Source of the DNA: Chitinophaga arvensicola
GTDB taxonomy: Bacteria; Bacteroidota; Bacteroidia; Chitinophagales; Chitinophagaceae
DNA: 64,000 nucleotides
Assembly: GCF_900110835.1 (NCBI RefSeq)
Contig: NZ_FOJG01000002.1
Coordinates: forward strand, 3,006,556 to 3,070,555
Direction of reading: 5' to 3'
The notes beneath the pieces are model-generated. The model was not told the origin of the DNA. It was given only the letters and a program-made list of their open reading frames with translations, and searched no databases. Positions 26,750 to 36,362 of the stretch are shown piece by piece (position 1 is the stretch's first letter; every line of letters starts with the position of its first letter). The translations under genes were made by a program, and so were the position numbers.

Positions 26750-27676
26750 TTATTTGCTGTATTCTACGGTAGCTATTACCGGGAAGTGATCTGATGGCTC
26801 CCTGGCTACGTACTTGGACATACGTACTTCCTTGGGGAAGTTGCCATTGGTTTCCGGGTTAGCGCCTTCCGGACGTTTACTGCGCCAGGTATCGGTAAGA
26901 ATACCATAACGGCTAACTTTAAACTGTTTGGTCAGGAAAATATGATCAATGCGGCTATCCGTTTTGCTGTCTGTTTTAAACGCATTAAACGTACCGTTGA
27001 GCGCATAACGGATGGCAGTTGTTTCATACGCATCTTCCAATACACCGGAGGTGTGAAGGATCGCATAGGAATCGCTGGTCTGATCTACGTTAAAATCGCC
27101 CGTGAGGATCACTGGTTTGCCACCGGTCATTTCCTTTATTTTCGCCAGCACCAGTTTCGCACTTTCTGCGCGGGCCACTACACCAATATGATCCATATGC
27201 AGGTTAAAGAAGTAAAAAGTGAAACCGGTTTTTATTTCTTTGAACTCGCCCCAGGAACAGATTCTGGGCAACACCGCATCCCATCCTTTATTGGGCTTAT
27301 CAGTGATCGCCGACATCCAGAAATCACCTTTCTTCAGCAATTTAAACTTCGAGGTTTTATAAAAAATGGCGGAATGCTCCCCTGCCTGTTTTCCATCATC
27401 ACGGCCTACGCCGATAAAATCATATCCTTGTAAACTGCCTTTGATATCTTCCAGCTGGTGATACATACATTCCTGTGTACCGAAGATATCGAAGTCGTGA
27501 AACGCAATGAGTGAAGCGATTACAGGGAAACGTTGCTTCCAGCCGTTGCCGGCAATAGAATCCTCTTTATTATTATCGTTCCTCATATTGTAGGTACCTA
27601 CATTGAACTTTTGTGCGGTGGCACCATAAGATAAAATGACAACACAAGCCATTAACAGCATTACGCTTTTCTTCAT
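26750..27676 (-). CDS. Secreted endonuclease/exonuclease/phosphatase (EEP) family phosphodiesterase
   Basis: A 308-residue protein with a signal peptide (about 1-21, ending TAQ). All EEP-fold metal and catalytic motifs are visible: GTYNMRND, GTQE (metal Glu), NLHMDHIG (His/Asp), LTGDFNVD (Asp/Asn), SRIDHIFL (Asp/His) and the terminal PSDHFPV. Export makes a DNA-repair role unlikely; secreted EEP proteins in Bacteroidota are phosphodiesterases acting on glycans, lipids or nucleic acids. Sitting between SusD and a GH92 mannosidase, it may remove phosphodiester-linked groups from a mannose glycan before trimming (inference). Confidence 0.88.
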   Translation of the reverse strand: MKKSVMLLMACVVILSYGATAQKFNVGTYNMRNDNNKEDSIAGNGWKQRFPVIASLIAFHDFDIFGTQECMYHQLEDIKGSLQGYDFIGVGRDDGKQAGEHSAIFYKTSKFKLLKKGDFWMSAITDKPNKGWDAVLPRICSWGEFKEIKTGFTFYFFNLHMDHIGVVARAESAKLVLAKIKEMTGGKPVILTGDFNVDQTSDSYAILHTSGVLEDAYETTAIRYALNGTFNAFKTDSKTDSRIDHIFLTKQFKVSRYGILTDTWRSKRPEGANPETNGNFPKEVRMSKYVAREPSDHFPVIATVEYSK

Positions 27677-27697
27677 CTGTTTTTATTTATGCGGTTA

Positions 27698-29503
27698 TTA
27701 ATCTTCCCATCCCGGGTTCTGTCCCAGAGCAGGATTGAGCTGCAAATCAGTATACGGAACAGGATACAGGTACTTGCGGTCCTGCCATTGTTTTTCCACG
27801 TTATCCAACCAGTGTAATTCGCCATAGGTGCCGTTCGACAACTGCTGCGGATTCACCAGGTTCCCCAGTTTCGGAGATACATTGACATAAGTGACACCTT
27901 TTACCGGATTAGCAGGCATGGTCTGGTAGAAGCATACATCCGGTGTACCATCACCATCCAGGTCCATAGGCACGTCCAGTGCAGGCACGTACATGCCATT
28001 CCATGATCCGGCGAGCAACGGTCCCTGTTTCCATCTTACCAGGTCATTGAACCGGAAACCTTCCAACACCAGTTCTATCCCTCTTTCCCTTCTGATTTCC
28101 ATCAGCGAAGCATCACTAATATCGGGAAAATAGGCGCTTTTCATATAGCTATCTATGACCACCGGTTTATTTGCCAGACCACCGGTAATACCCGCCCTTG
28201 CCCGTAGTGCGCCGACAGTGATTTTCCAGTCGTCGTCTGTCAGCAGGCCCAGTTCTGCTCTTGCTTCCGCATAGTTGAGTAATATCTCCGCATAGCGCAT
28301 CAGGCTGATGGCATTCGTATTGAGTGTGGCGTTATCCAGGTTCGTATCATCCAGCGACCATTTAATGGGCATATAACCTGTATAGGTATACGAAAATACC
28401 GGTGGCGCGGCCACTACTTTTCCATTATTGGTACGCAGGTATCCCGGTGTGCGGATAGTTTGTGCCAGGCGGTTATCACGGCCCTGTGTTTCTTTTACAA
28501 AAGGCAGTGTATCGTAACCGGGCTTACTGGTAAACGGCGTTCCATCGCTGTTCAGGTAAGTGTTGATAAACTTCCTGGTAAAGCTGAGCCGGGAACCGTA
28601 AGTGGCGCTCGTATACCACCAGTTGGCATCATTGTAGGCCCCTAAACTCGCACTGGCCACGTTAGCCAGCATCACTTCCGATATGATCGGAGCAGCGCTG
28701 GTAAACACCTGGCGGTAAGCCATAGTAGTGCCACCCACCTGGTTAAGACTGAATATTTTGCTGTCGATCACCGTTCTGGCGGCCGTAGCAGCTTTTCTCA
28801 GGAGACTGTCGGCGCCGCCGCCAAGACCAAGTGTTGTCTGGTATTTACGGAAGGTACCTTCAAACAGGCATACCCTTGATTTAAATCCATATACCACGCT
28901 CTGTGTAACCTGGCTGCAAGTGGGATCGGAAGTGAGTGTAAGATTGGCTGCGGCGTAATCCAGGTCGGCAATTACGGAATCCATGATCAGCGTACGGGAA
29001 TCGCGGCCGGCATACAGGCCCTGATCCGTTACTTCAAAAGGCTTACCAATCCAGGGTACATTCCCGAAACGCTTCACTTTATCGAAATAGAAATACGCCC
29101 GGAAGAAACGTGCCAGGGCAATATAATTATTCCTCGTAGCCACAGGTACACGGGGATCATTGCAGTTGGCAATAAAGTAGTTGATATTACGGAGCTGTTT
29201 CCAGTCCCATCCCGTGGCTACCCTGGAAGTATAAGCGCCTGCCCTCAGGAAATCAGGTACGGAACTCACGGCGCTGTAATCGGCCATGCCATCGGTTTTA
29301 TATACATCGTTGATGCCGGGTAATCCGTCATAGAATGAATTGGTATAGAGTTTCAATCCATCCACACTGCCGAATACCGCATCTTTTGTAGCGGTAGACT
29401 GTGGAACCTGGTCGAGGTTCTTTGCGCAACCGGTGATCAGCATCCCGGCTGCTAATATCAATGCCACCCTTTTCCGGAGTAATGCGGTGATAGCTTGTTG
29501 CAT
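27698..29503 (-). CDS. SusD/RagB-family nutrient-binding lipoprotein (locus 3)
   Basis: A 601-residue SusD-like lipoprotein (lipobox LITGC at about Cys26, then AKNLDQVPQSTATKDAVFGS). Features: YIALARFFRAYFYFDKVKRF, ISLMRYAEILLNYAEARAEL, LMEIRRERGIELVLEGFRFN, DLVRWKQG, and the C-terminal YLYPVPYTDLQLNPALGQNP. It starts 19 bp after the partner susC stop. Together they should import a mannose-containing glycan, judging by the downstream GH92. Confidence 0.94.
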   Translation of the reverse strand: MQQAITALLRKRVALILAAGMLITGCAKNLDQVPQSTATKDAVFGSVDGLKLYTNSFYDGLPGINDVYKTDGMADYSAVSSVPDFLRAGAYTSRVATGWDWKQLRNINYFIANCNDPRVPVATRNNYIALARFFRAYFYFDKVKRFGNVPWIGKPFEVTDQGLYAGRDSRTLIMDSVIADLDYAAANLTLTSDPTCSQVTQSVVYGFKSRVCLFEGTFRKYQTTLGLGGGADSLLRKAATAARTVIDSKIFSLNQVGGTTMAYRQVFTSAAPIISEVMLANVASASLGAYNDANWWYTSATYGSRLSFTRKFINTYLNSDGTPFTSKPGYDTLPFVKETQGRDNRLAQTIRTPGYLRTNNGKVVAAPPVFSYTYTGYMPIKWSLDDTNLDNATLNTNAISLMRYAEILLNYAEARAELGLLTDDDWKITVGALRARAGITGGLANKPVVIDSYMKSAYFPDISDASLMEIRRERGIELVLEGFRFNDLVRWKQGPLLAGSWNGMYVPALDVPMDLDGDGTPDVCFYQTMPANPVKGVTYVNVSPKLGNLVNPQQLSNGTYGELHWLDNVEKQWQDRKYLYPVPYTDLQLNPALGQNPGWED

Positions 29504-29522
29504 AGCTTTTCCTTTTTATTTA

Positions 29523-32500
29523 TCAGAGTGTGATGTTGATGCCTATCGTATAACTTTTTAAGATGGGATAGTTATTACCATTCCCGGAACTGTTGGTATC
29601 GGTGACGGTATCGGAGCGACGGATACTTTCCACATCGAGGTCGCGGGTAATTTTATACAGGGGCGACCACGACCAGAGGTTTTCCGCAGAGAGATAAACC
29701 CGCGCGGAAGACATCTTCGCTCTGGATACCAGCGAATGCGGCAGGTTATAGCCTACCTGTAAATTTTTCAGACGGATATACGCCACATTCTGCAGGTATT
29801 TCGACTGCGCGCTGGCCAGCTCACCTGCACCGTTCTGGGCTACGTAACCACGGTAACGCGGGAAATAAGCATCCGGATTATCCTCTGACCATATTTTTCC
29901 TTCCTGCGATTTAGGCATAAAGTTGTAGGGACGGTTATATTGTCCCCAGAACACATCTGATTCAGATCCCGGCCACCAGTTCTGTTGCAATACACCCTGG
30001 AAGAAAGCGCCTACGAAGAAATTATTCCAGTCGGCGTTCAGGGAAATACCATAAGTATAGCGTGGCAGTGTATCACCGATAATGGCAAGATCGCCATGCT
30101 GACTGAGGGTATTGGCGCCGTTGTTAATTACCCCGTCTCCATTCAGATCTTTGAATTTAATATCACCGGGCAGCCATTGTCCGCTGTTGGAAGCTTTGAA
30201 GAGCGCCTGTGTTTTAGCTGCCTGCGCCACGTTATCTTTATTCCAGTAGCCATCATTTACATATCCCCATATCTCTCCGTATTTCTGGCCTACATAATAA
30301 TCAGTGAGTTTATTATTGGTATTGTTATATTTGGTAATAGTGGCTTTGTAATCGGCCATGGATACACTCACCGCATAGTGTAACGGTTTGCTGGCTACAT
30401 TAAACTGGTCTTTCCAGCCAACCGATATTTCCCAGCCCACCGTTTTCAGGTCGGCATAGTTTCCTTTGGGTACATCCGTACCAAAAACGGCTGGCAGGGT
30501 TTGGCCTACAGTAAACATATTCTTGGTGATTCTCGTATAAGCGTCTCCGTTAATAGTGAGGTGATCATTGAGTGCAGTCAGGTCCAGTCCGAGATCACGC
30601 GTGGTAGATGTTTCCCAGGTAAGACCATCCGGCAATACCGCAGGCTGTGTGGTTTGCTGTTGCTTGCCACCATTGATCACCCGGCCGGATTGGGTAATGG
30701 CCATCTTTTCCTGGAAGGCATAAGAAGCAACGTTACCATTTCCCAGGGAACCGTAAGAACCTCTCACTTTCAGGTCAGAGATAATTTTAGGAGATACTTT
30801 CCAGAAAGGTTCCTGTGCTACTCTCCAGCCTGCGGATACAGACGGGAAGAATGCATAACGCTGGTTGGAAGGGAATTTGGAAGACCCGTCGTAGCGACCA
30901 TTTACTTCTACCAGGTAGCGATCCTTATAGGAATAGTTCAACCGGAAAAATTCCCCCATGATGGCCCAGCGGTCGTAGCCACCGGCGGTATTGATATTGG
31001 TGCCCAGTGCAAGATTCAGGTCTTTTGCATCGCTGTACACCAGCCCGTTGCGGGTGGTAGCAAAACCTTTATAGGTAGATTGTTCATAGTTGAACCCTAC
31101 CAATGCTTTGAAATAATGCGTATTGCCGCCGAAATGGTTTTCATACTCTCCGTAAATGTTGGAGGCCATATACAGCGTGTTATAGTTGCTCATCATCAGA
31201 TCGTTGTAGTTGGAGCCTACATAGGCGATCACACCAGGAGCATTGCTGTAAGGAACGGGGACGCGTATACGTTTTTGATTATCTGCGGTATTCTGGAAAG
31301 TAAAATCTCCCTTTAACCTGAATTTGTCCTTATAAATATTGGCCACAAAACCGGTGGTATTACGGAAAAGTTGTTTGTTCCAGTCCAGTCCGTTTTTACC
31401 ATAGTACAGATCCCCCACGGTGTAGGCGGCGGAAGCAGTAAGTGTACCATCCGGGTTGAGCAACATGGAAGAGGGATGCGCCTCATCGGCCATGTTGCGC
31501 CAGATACCGCCACCTTCGCCTACGTTCACGGGGTTATGATAGTCACGGTTCGAGAATTCGGTATTATTATATACCTGCAGGAAAGGGAAGAGCTGGATAT
31601 TTCCTTTGGCGCGCAGGTTATACATTTTATAATCATCTGAGTTAAAGCGGAACAAACCATCCTGACCATAATATCTGCCGGTAATATAGTAGCTGGCTTT
31701 TCCGCTGCTGCCGGAAACGGTGAGGTTCTGATCGGTAGCGGTGGTATGGTCTTTATAAAGCAGTCCGTACCAATCGGTGTTACCGTAATACTCATAGGCG
31801 CCGGCAGCATTTACAATGGTCTTTGGCAAAGAAGGATCATCGTTATGCGCTTTGAGTGCGGCCAGGTAGGCCGGGGAAAAAGGCTGCGTTTTATTGATAT
31901 TCTGGGGCGTCTGGGAGTAATCGTTCCAGGCAGTCCAGGCTTCGTTGAAGTTTTTAGCGTATTCGTAGCCGTTAGTTACCATATCAGGAACGGTGGTCGG
32001 CTTCTTCAAGGAATAATTGGAAGAATAGCTCACACTCAACCTGTCTTTCACCGGCACCTTGGTGGTAATCAGCACCACGCCAAAAGCTGCCCTTGCGCCA
32101 TAGATAGCCGCAGAAGAAGCGTCTTTCAGTACGGTCACACTACCCACATCGGCGGGATTGATCATACTGGGATCACCCTCTACCCCATCGATGAGGATGA
32201 GCGCACTTCCGCCCTGCCCGATGGATGTTGTACCACGGATATTATATGCAGGAGATTGAATGGGCTTACCGTCACCGGGAATCAGGTTGAGGTTGGGAAT
32301 CACCCCTTGCAGGCCCTGGCTGAGATTGGGCAGCGGGCGATTTTCCAGTACCTGCCCGGTCACCTGTGCTACCGCACCGGTGAGATTGGCCTTTTTCTGG
32401 GTACCATAACCTACCACTACCACATCATTAAGCGTGGAAACATTGTCTTTCAATACCACCTGGAAGGTAGTTTTGTTTCCAACGGAAATAGTATCCGGCT

Positions 32501-32726
32501 TATACCCTACGAAGCTGAAAATTAACCGGTCGGAGGGTGCAGCGGCAATACTGAAATTACCTTTTGTATCGGTGTTGGTCCCGGTGCTGGTACCAGACAA
32601 CTTAATGGACACTCCCAGGAGGGGCTGGCCGGCGTCGTCTATCACTCGTCCGGTGACCGGGTGCGATTGCGCATTGCTGCTAAATGCATAACCGAGCAGC
32701 AGGAGCATACATAACCATCTTTTCAT
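29523..32726 (-). CDS. SusC/RagA-family TonB-linked transporter without STN domain (locus 3)
   Basis: A 1067-residue transporter: signal peptide (about 1-20), carboxypeptidase-regulatory-like domain (about 23-95: GRVIDDAGQPLLGVSIKLSG), NDVVVVGYGTQKKANLTGAV, plug (LILIDGVEGD, SVTVLKDASSAAIYGARAAF), and the barrel ending YTIGINITL. It lacks the STN domain of the other two SusC proteins here, which fits the absence of a sigma/FecR pair. Control is more likely from the divergent regulator at 33026-35689. It is the first cistron of a four-gene leftward operon (susC, susD, EEP, GH92). Confidence 0.96.
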   Translation of the reverse strand: MKRWLCMLLLLGYAFSSNAQSHPVTGRVIDDAGQPLLGVSIKLSGTSTGTNTDTKGNFSIAAAPSDRLIFSFVGYKPDTISVGNKTTFQVVLKDNVSTLNDVVVVGYGTQKKANLTGAVAQVTGQVLENRPLPNLSQGLQGVIPNLNLIPGDGKPIQSPAYNIRGTTSIGQGGSALILIDGVEGDPSMINPADVGSVTVLKDASSAAIYGARAAFGVVLITTKVPVKDRLSVSYSSNYSLKKPTTVPDMVTNGYEYAKNFNEAWTAWNDYSQTPQNINKTQPFSPAYLAALKAHNDDPSLPKTIVNAAGAYEYYGNTDWYGLLYKDHTTATDQNLTVSGSSGKASYYITGRYYGQDGLFRFNSDDYKMYNLRAKGNIQLFPFLQVYNNTEFSNRDYHNPVNVGEGGGIWRNMADEAHPSSMLLNPDGTLTASAAYTVGDLYYGKNGLDWNKQLFRNTTGFVANIYKDKFRLKGDFTFQNTADNQKRIRVPVPYSNAPGVIAYVGSNYNDLMMSNYNTLYMASNIYGEYENHFGGNTHYFKALVGFNYEQSTYKGFATTRNGLVYSDAKDLNLALGTNINTAGGYDRWAIMGEFFRLNYSYKDRYLVEVNGRYDGSSKFPSNQRYAFFPSVSAGWRVAQEPFWKVSPKIISDLKVRGSYGSLGNGNVASYAFQEKMAITQSGRVINGGKQQQTTQPAVLPDGLTWETSTTRDLGLDLTALNDHLTINGDAYTRITKNMFTVGQTLPAVFGTDVPKGNYADLKTVGWEISVGWKDQFNVASKPLHYAVSVSMADYKATITKYNNTNNKLTDYYVGQKYGEIWGYVNDGYWNKDNVAQAAKTQALFKASNSGQWLPGDIKFKDLNGDGVINNGANTLSQHGDLAIIGDTLPRYTYGISLNADWNNFFVGAFFQGVLQQNWWPGSESDVFWGQYNRPYNFMPKSQEGKIWSEDNPDAYFPRYRGYVAQNGAGELASAQSKYLQNVAYIRLKNLQVGYNLPHSLVSRAKMSSARVYLSAENLWSWSPLYKITRDLDVESIRRSDTVTDTNSSGNGNNYPILKSYTIGINITL

Positions 32727-32790
32727 GGCGATTCTGTGATTTTGTAGATCAGGAATAATAAAATATCTGCTGCAATTAAGGATGTGAGGG

Positions 32791-32833
32791 ATTAACGGGC
32801 AGGTTAACTGGGGATTAACGAAATCGATTAAGC
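32791..32833. repeat. Phased ATTAAC direct repeats; candidate regulator binding sites
   Basis: Four heptamers in the same orientation, ATTAACG (32791-32797), GTTAACT (32803-32809), ATTAACG (32814-32820) and ATTAAGC (32827-32833), start 12, 11 and 13 bp apart, close to one DNA turn. They lie 65-107 bp upstream of the susC start in the 299-bp gap divergent with the SARP-like regulator. SARP/OmpR-type winged helices bind tandem heptamers with about 11-bp spacing, so these are natural candidates for its sites. A further ATTAAGG lies at 32775-32781. No strong TAnnTTTG element was found for either gene. Confidence 0.6.
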
Positions 32834-33025
32834 TAAAATAATTATGAAATGAAGCTATAATCGTTTATTTTAACACTACGATGTTTTCTTAAACAAAAGA
32901 TAACTTTCAGATCGGAAGATATTAACACAGAGACAGTAATTTACCACGTTATTGAAAGCCGGTAACCCGCTTTCCCTTGGAGCAATTGAAAAGACTTCCA
33001 GCAATAAATAATTGTAAGGCAGCCT

Positions 33026-35689
33026 ATGTACAGATTTACTCACTTGTTATTGTTATTACTTACGATTACCCATATCAGCAAAGCCCAGGATGTTTACGGG
33101 CTGGAGTTTGCCTGTAAAAATATTGCCCAGGAATCCCGCACCTCGCTGGATCTGTTTCCGGATAAACCATTCCCGGTAAAAACAGCGTATACCCTTTCTT
33201 TTGATTTATCCTTCCTCCCTTTTTATACTTCTTATTTCGGATATATTTTCCGGATCACAGATGAGAAGAAGCAGAACATAGACCTGATCTATAATGTACA
33301 CACGTACGAATTTAATATAGTGACAGGCAATGATTTCTCCGGCATCTCCTTCCAGGTGAATAAAGATAGCCTTTGCCATCAGTGGAACCGGATAAGGCTG
33401 GACATGAATACGGTAACGCATACACTGGGAGTAACGGTCAACGGCCGGTTGATAAAAACCGTCCGGCATCCGGTGATTTCCGGGCAACAACTGCGCATCT
33501 GTTTCGGCGCCAGTTACCGGAAAAACTTTAAGTCATTTGATATAGCGCCGATGCGGCTCCGGGATATAGAATTATATGGAGACGGCGAATTACAACATCA
33601 CTGGCCCCTTGACCACGCAAATGGTTATACGGCAAAAGACGAGATCACCGGCCATACCGCCACCGTAAAAAACCCGGTATGGCTAAGACCGCAGTTCAGC
33701 CAGTGGGAACTGGCCGATTCTTTCCTGGTAGCGGGTAATGCCGGTGTAGCCATGAATCCTTCAACAGAACAGATCTATCTCACAGGGAGAGACTCTTTAT
33801 ATGAATACCGGTGCAGTAACCGCAGGTTAAGTGCCCGCGCATTGCCACAACCACAAGGCACTCCCGCAGGGATCCGCACAGTATATGATGCAGCACGGCA
33901 GCAGTTATACAGCGTCTTCCCCGACAAACAACAGGTAGCCGCCTTCGACTCCGCCACCGGCGCCTGGAACCAGCCGATGGATGCAGGGGCTGTTACCACG
34001 TTCTGGCATTCCAATATTTTCTTTTCATCATACGACAGCTCCCTTTATTTTTTAGGAGGCTATGGCGATTTCCGTTATAAAAATGAAGTACACCGCTATA
34101 CTCCGGGACATCCCCATTGGGAAACGGTCCAGGTGGGCGGCGATTTCTTTACACCCCGCTACATGGCCGCAGCAGGAGCCAATGCCGCAGGAGATTCCCT
34201 CTATATACTCGGCGGCTATGGCAGTCTCACCGGCGATCAGTTACTCAATCCTCATTCGCTGTACGACCTGCAGGTATTTGACGTGAAGCGGCATACTTTC
34301 AAAAACATTTACAAGGGAAAAGAACCGGAAGAACCATTTGGTTTCGCCGGCAACATGGTGATTAACAGCGCCCACCAGGAATATTTCACGCTGATATTTC
34401 CGAACGATCGCATGAATTCTTCCCTGCAACTGATCCGGGGATCACTGAATAATCCGGCATACACCAAACTGGCAGCACCCTTTCCTTACCGCTTCTACGA
34501 TACCAAATCAGCGGTACAACTCTTTTATTGCCCGCAGAATGATCAGCTGGTCGCGGTAACTTTCTTCTCTCCCAAAAATAACAGCACGGAAGTAAAAATA
34601 TATACCCTTCATTTTTCACCTTACCTCCTTGCCGTGGATGTGCCGGCCGACGACCCGGTACCTGTATATGTGATGCGGTTGTTACTGGCGGCGGGTATTG
34701 GGTTTTCACTGTTCCTGCTGGCAGCAGGACTGTCGAGGTTAAAAATAAATAAGAGAGAAGAAGACCTGGGTAAGATAACTGATGAGAAAAGAAATGCACC
34801 GTTGCTTTTATCTGCCGGGCAAACAAACTTACCTGTTGCAGAAGATCGTGTGCAGGAAAATGTAGCACCGGGAACAAACAAAGCAGCCGGACAGATTACG
34901 GAGGACCCGGAAATAAGTACCCATGCTCCTTTTGTAATACCAGACGATATACCTCAAACAATCAACACCTTTCCGGCGGTATTTCTTTTCGGGCATTTCA
35001 CCGTACTGGACAAAACAGGCAACGATATCACCCGTTTATTCAGTCCACTGCTGAAGGAATTGTTCCTGTTACTATTCCTTCATTCACTACCCGGCAAAGG
35101 CGGCATTTCTTCCCAAAAAATAAATGAAATATTATGGCCGGGCAGATCGCTGAAAGATGCAAAGAATAACCGTTCGGTGAATATAGTAAAGCTGAAAAGC
35201 CTGCTTGATAAAACAGGCGCATATACCCTTATAAAAGAAAACGACAAATGGATCTTTCATTTTGATGATCCCCGGATGCAGGTAGATCTGATCAGCTATC
35301 TCCAGCTGCTTACACCCGCCCATATGGAGGAATGGCATATGCATCGTATAGCCGAAATCGTGAAGCGGGGTGCTTTCCTCCAGGAAACAGAATACGCCTG
35401 GCTGGACAGGTTCAAAGGCGATATGTCGGCACAGGCTATTCCACTGCTGCTGCATTACCTGGAAGTACATACCACACCGCCTGAGCAGGTGATCAGTATC
35501 TGTGACTGCCTGCTTAATTTTGATTCACTGTGTGAAGAAGCGGTGTTATTTAAATGCAGGGCATTGGTAGCGCTCGGACAACATGCGTCGGCAAAGAAAA
35601 TGTATACTTCCTTTATGACTGCCTATCAGAGTATTTATGGAGAAACGTTTGAACTGGAATACACAAAAGCGATAGCGCAGGAAACCTAG
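33026..35689 (+). CDS. Transmembrane one-component regulator: LamG-like and kelch sensor with SARP-like winged helix
   Basis: An 887-residue protein. Signal peptide 1-20; a LamG/concanavalin-like beta-sandwich at about 21-215; a kelch/galactose-oxidase-type propeller at about 230-540 (DSLYFLGGYGD- and DSLYILGGYGS-type blades); a membrane helix at about 546-571. After a linker comes a cytosolic winged helix at about 650-745 (FLFGHFTVLDKTGNDITRLF, ISSQKINEILWPG, NNRSVNIVKLKSLL) that resembles the OmpR-like domain of SARP regulators, then a helical BTAD-like tail (about 750-887). I infer that the periplasmic half senses a glycan and the cytosolic half controls the divergent susC operon. No kinase or receiver domain is present. 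Confidence 0.8.
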   Translation: MYRFTHLLLLLLTITHISKAQDVYGLEFACKNIAQESRTSLDLFPDKPFPVKTAYTLSFDLSFLPFYTSYFGYIFRITDEKKQNIDLIYNVHTYEFNIVTGNDFSGISFQVNKDSLCHQWNRIRLDMNTVTHTLGVTVNGRLIKTVRHPVISGQQLRICFGASYRKNFKSFDIAPMRLRDIELYGDGELQHHWPLDHANGYTAKDEITGHTATVKNPVWLRPQFSQWELADSFLVAGNAGVAMNPSTEQIYLTGRDSLYEYRCSNRRLSARALPQPQGTPAGIRTVYDAARQQLYSVFPDKQQVAAFDSATGAWNQPMDAGAVTTFWHSNIFFSSYDSSLYFLGGYGDFRYKNEVHRYTPGHPHWETVQVGGDFFTPRYMAAAGANAAGDSLYILGGYGSLTGDQLLNPHSLYDLQVFDVKRHTFKNIYKGKEPEEPFGFAGNMVINSAHQEYFTLIFPNDRMNSSLQLIRGSLNNPAYTKLAAPFPYRFYDTKSAVQLFYCPQNDQLVAVTFFSPKNNSTEVKIYTLHFSPYLLAVDVPADDPVPVYVMRLLLAAGIGFSLFLLAAGLSRLKINKREEDLGKITDEKRNAPLLLSAGQTNLPVAEDRVQENVAPGTNKAAGQITEDPEISTHAPFVIPDDIPQTINTFPAVFLFGHFTVLDKTGNDITRLFSPLLKELFLLLFLHSLPGKGGISSQKINEILWPGRSLKDAKNNRSVNIVKLKSLLDKTGAYTLIKENDKWIFHFDDPRMQVDLISYLQLLTPAHMEEWHMHRIAEIVKRGAFLQETEYAWLDRFKGDMSAQAIPLLLHYLEVHTTPPEQVISICDCLLNFDSLCEEAVLFKCRALVALGQHASAKKMYTSFMTAYQSIYGETFELEYTKAIAQET

Positions 35690-35703
35690 CATTTTTCAAC
35701 GGA

Positions 35704-35740
35704 AGTGTGATGGGGGAAACGCTGTTTCCCCCATCACACT
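35704..35740. terminator. Bidirectional hairpin between convergent genes
   Basis: A perfect 17-bp stem (35704-35720 with 35724-35740) with a 3-nt loop lies between the stops of the SARP-like regulator (rightward) and prfH (leftward). The rightward side is followed by ATTTTAC; the leftward side lacks a clear T-run. It probably ends both transcripts. Confidence 0.8.
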
Positions 35741-35743
35741 ATT

Positions 35744-36358
35744 TTACAACTTCTCCCTTATCACTTTCACCGCTTCTCCTCTTTCCAGTTCATTATGTTC
35801 CTGCCAGCGGTCCTGTTGCTGCTTTACCAGTTCACCAGCTTGCCACGCAAGAAATTTTGCTTCCAGCCGTTGCAAGCATAGTTGTTTATTCTGTAACTGC
35901 GAACGGCTGTCCATGGCCAGTACCTGTAGCCCGCTGGGCCGGTGGATACCACGCACGGCAGTTTCTACTTTATTGACATGTTGTCCGCCTGGTCCTGCCG
36001 CACGGCAGGTTTCGAGGGTCACGTCTTTCAGATTCCACTGCACCTGTTTTTTTATGTCAAATACCGATACGCCGACAAACCAATTTTTACGTTTGTGGAA
36101 TTTGCGGTAAGGACTTTGGGCAATCCATTGAATAGTGCCTTCCCAGGGCTGGCAGAAAGCCGTTACTTTTTCTCCTTTAAGCAACAACGTGGCAGAGAGC
36201 AGGGTACCATTCAGGTCTCCCTTTATATTTTCGAGTACCTGTATGCCGATGCCGGCGGCGCGGGCCTCCCTGATCATCATTTCCTGCACCTTTGCCACTA
36301 CCCTGCTGCATTCAGCAGGGCCACGGCCGGAGGTGATCTGTACAATTATCTGTTCCAT
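35744..36358 (-). CDS. prfH: Peptide chain release factor H (PrfH)
   Basis: A 204-residue class I release-factor-like protein with only the peptidyl-hydrolysis domain and a short tail. The catalytic GGQ is at about 128 (AAGPGGQHVNKVET). The HKRKNWFVGV segment before it is characteristic of PrfH and separates it from ArfB and full-length RF1/RF2; no stop-codon recognition domain is present. PrfH is reported to act on ribosomes with damaged decoding-centre RNA and is co-encoded with an RtcB ligase. Here it follows rtcB by 4 bp, the standard pairing. Confidence 0.93.
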   Translation of the reverse strand: MEQIIVQITSGRGPAECSRVVAKVQEMMIREARAAGIGIQVLENIKGDLNGTLLSATLLLKGEKVTAFCQPWEGTIQWIAQSPYRKFHKRKNWFVGVSVFDIKKQVQWNLKDVTLETCRAAGPGGQHVNKVETAVRGIHRPSGLQVLAMDSRSQLQNKQLCLQRLEAKFLAWQAGELVKQQQDRWQEHNELERGEAVKVIREKL

Positions 36359-36362
36359 CTGA

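Noticed and set aside
35744-36358. Reading this gene as ArfB or as a broken RF1/RF2
   Set aside because: The HKRKNWFVGV segment, the length and the rtcB neighbour fit PrfH; no remnants of the stop-codon recognition domain are present.
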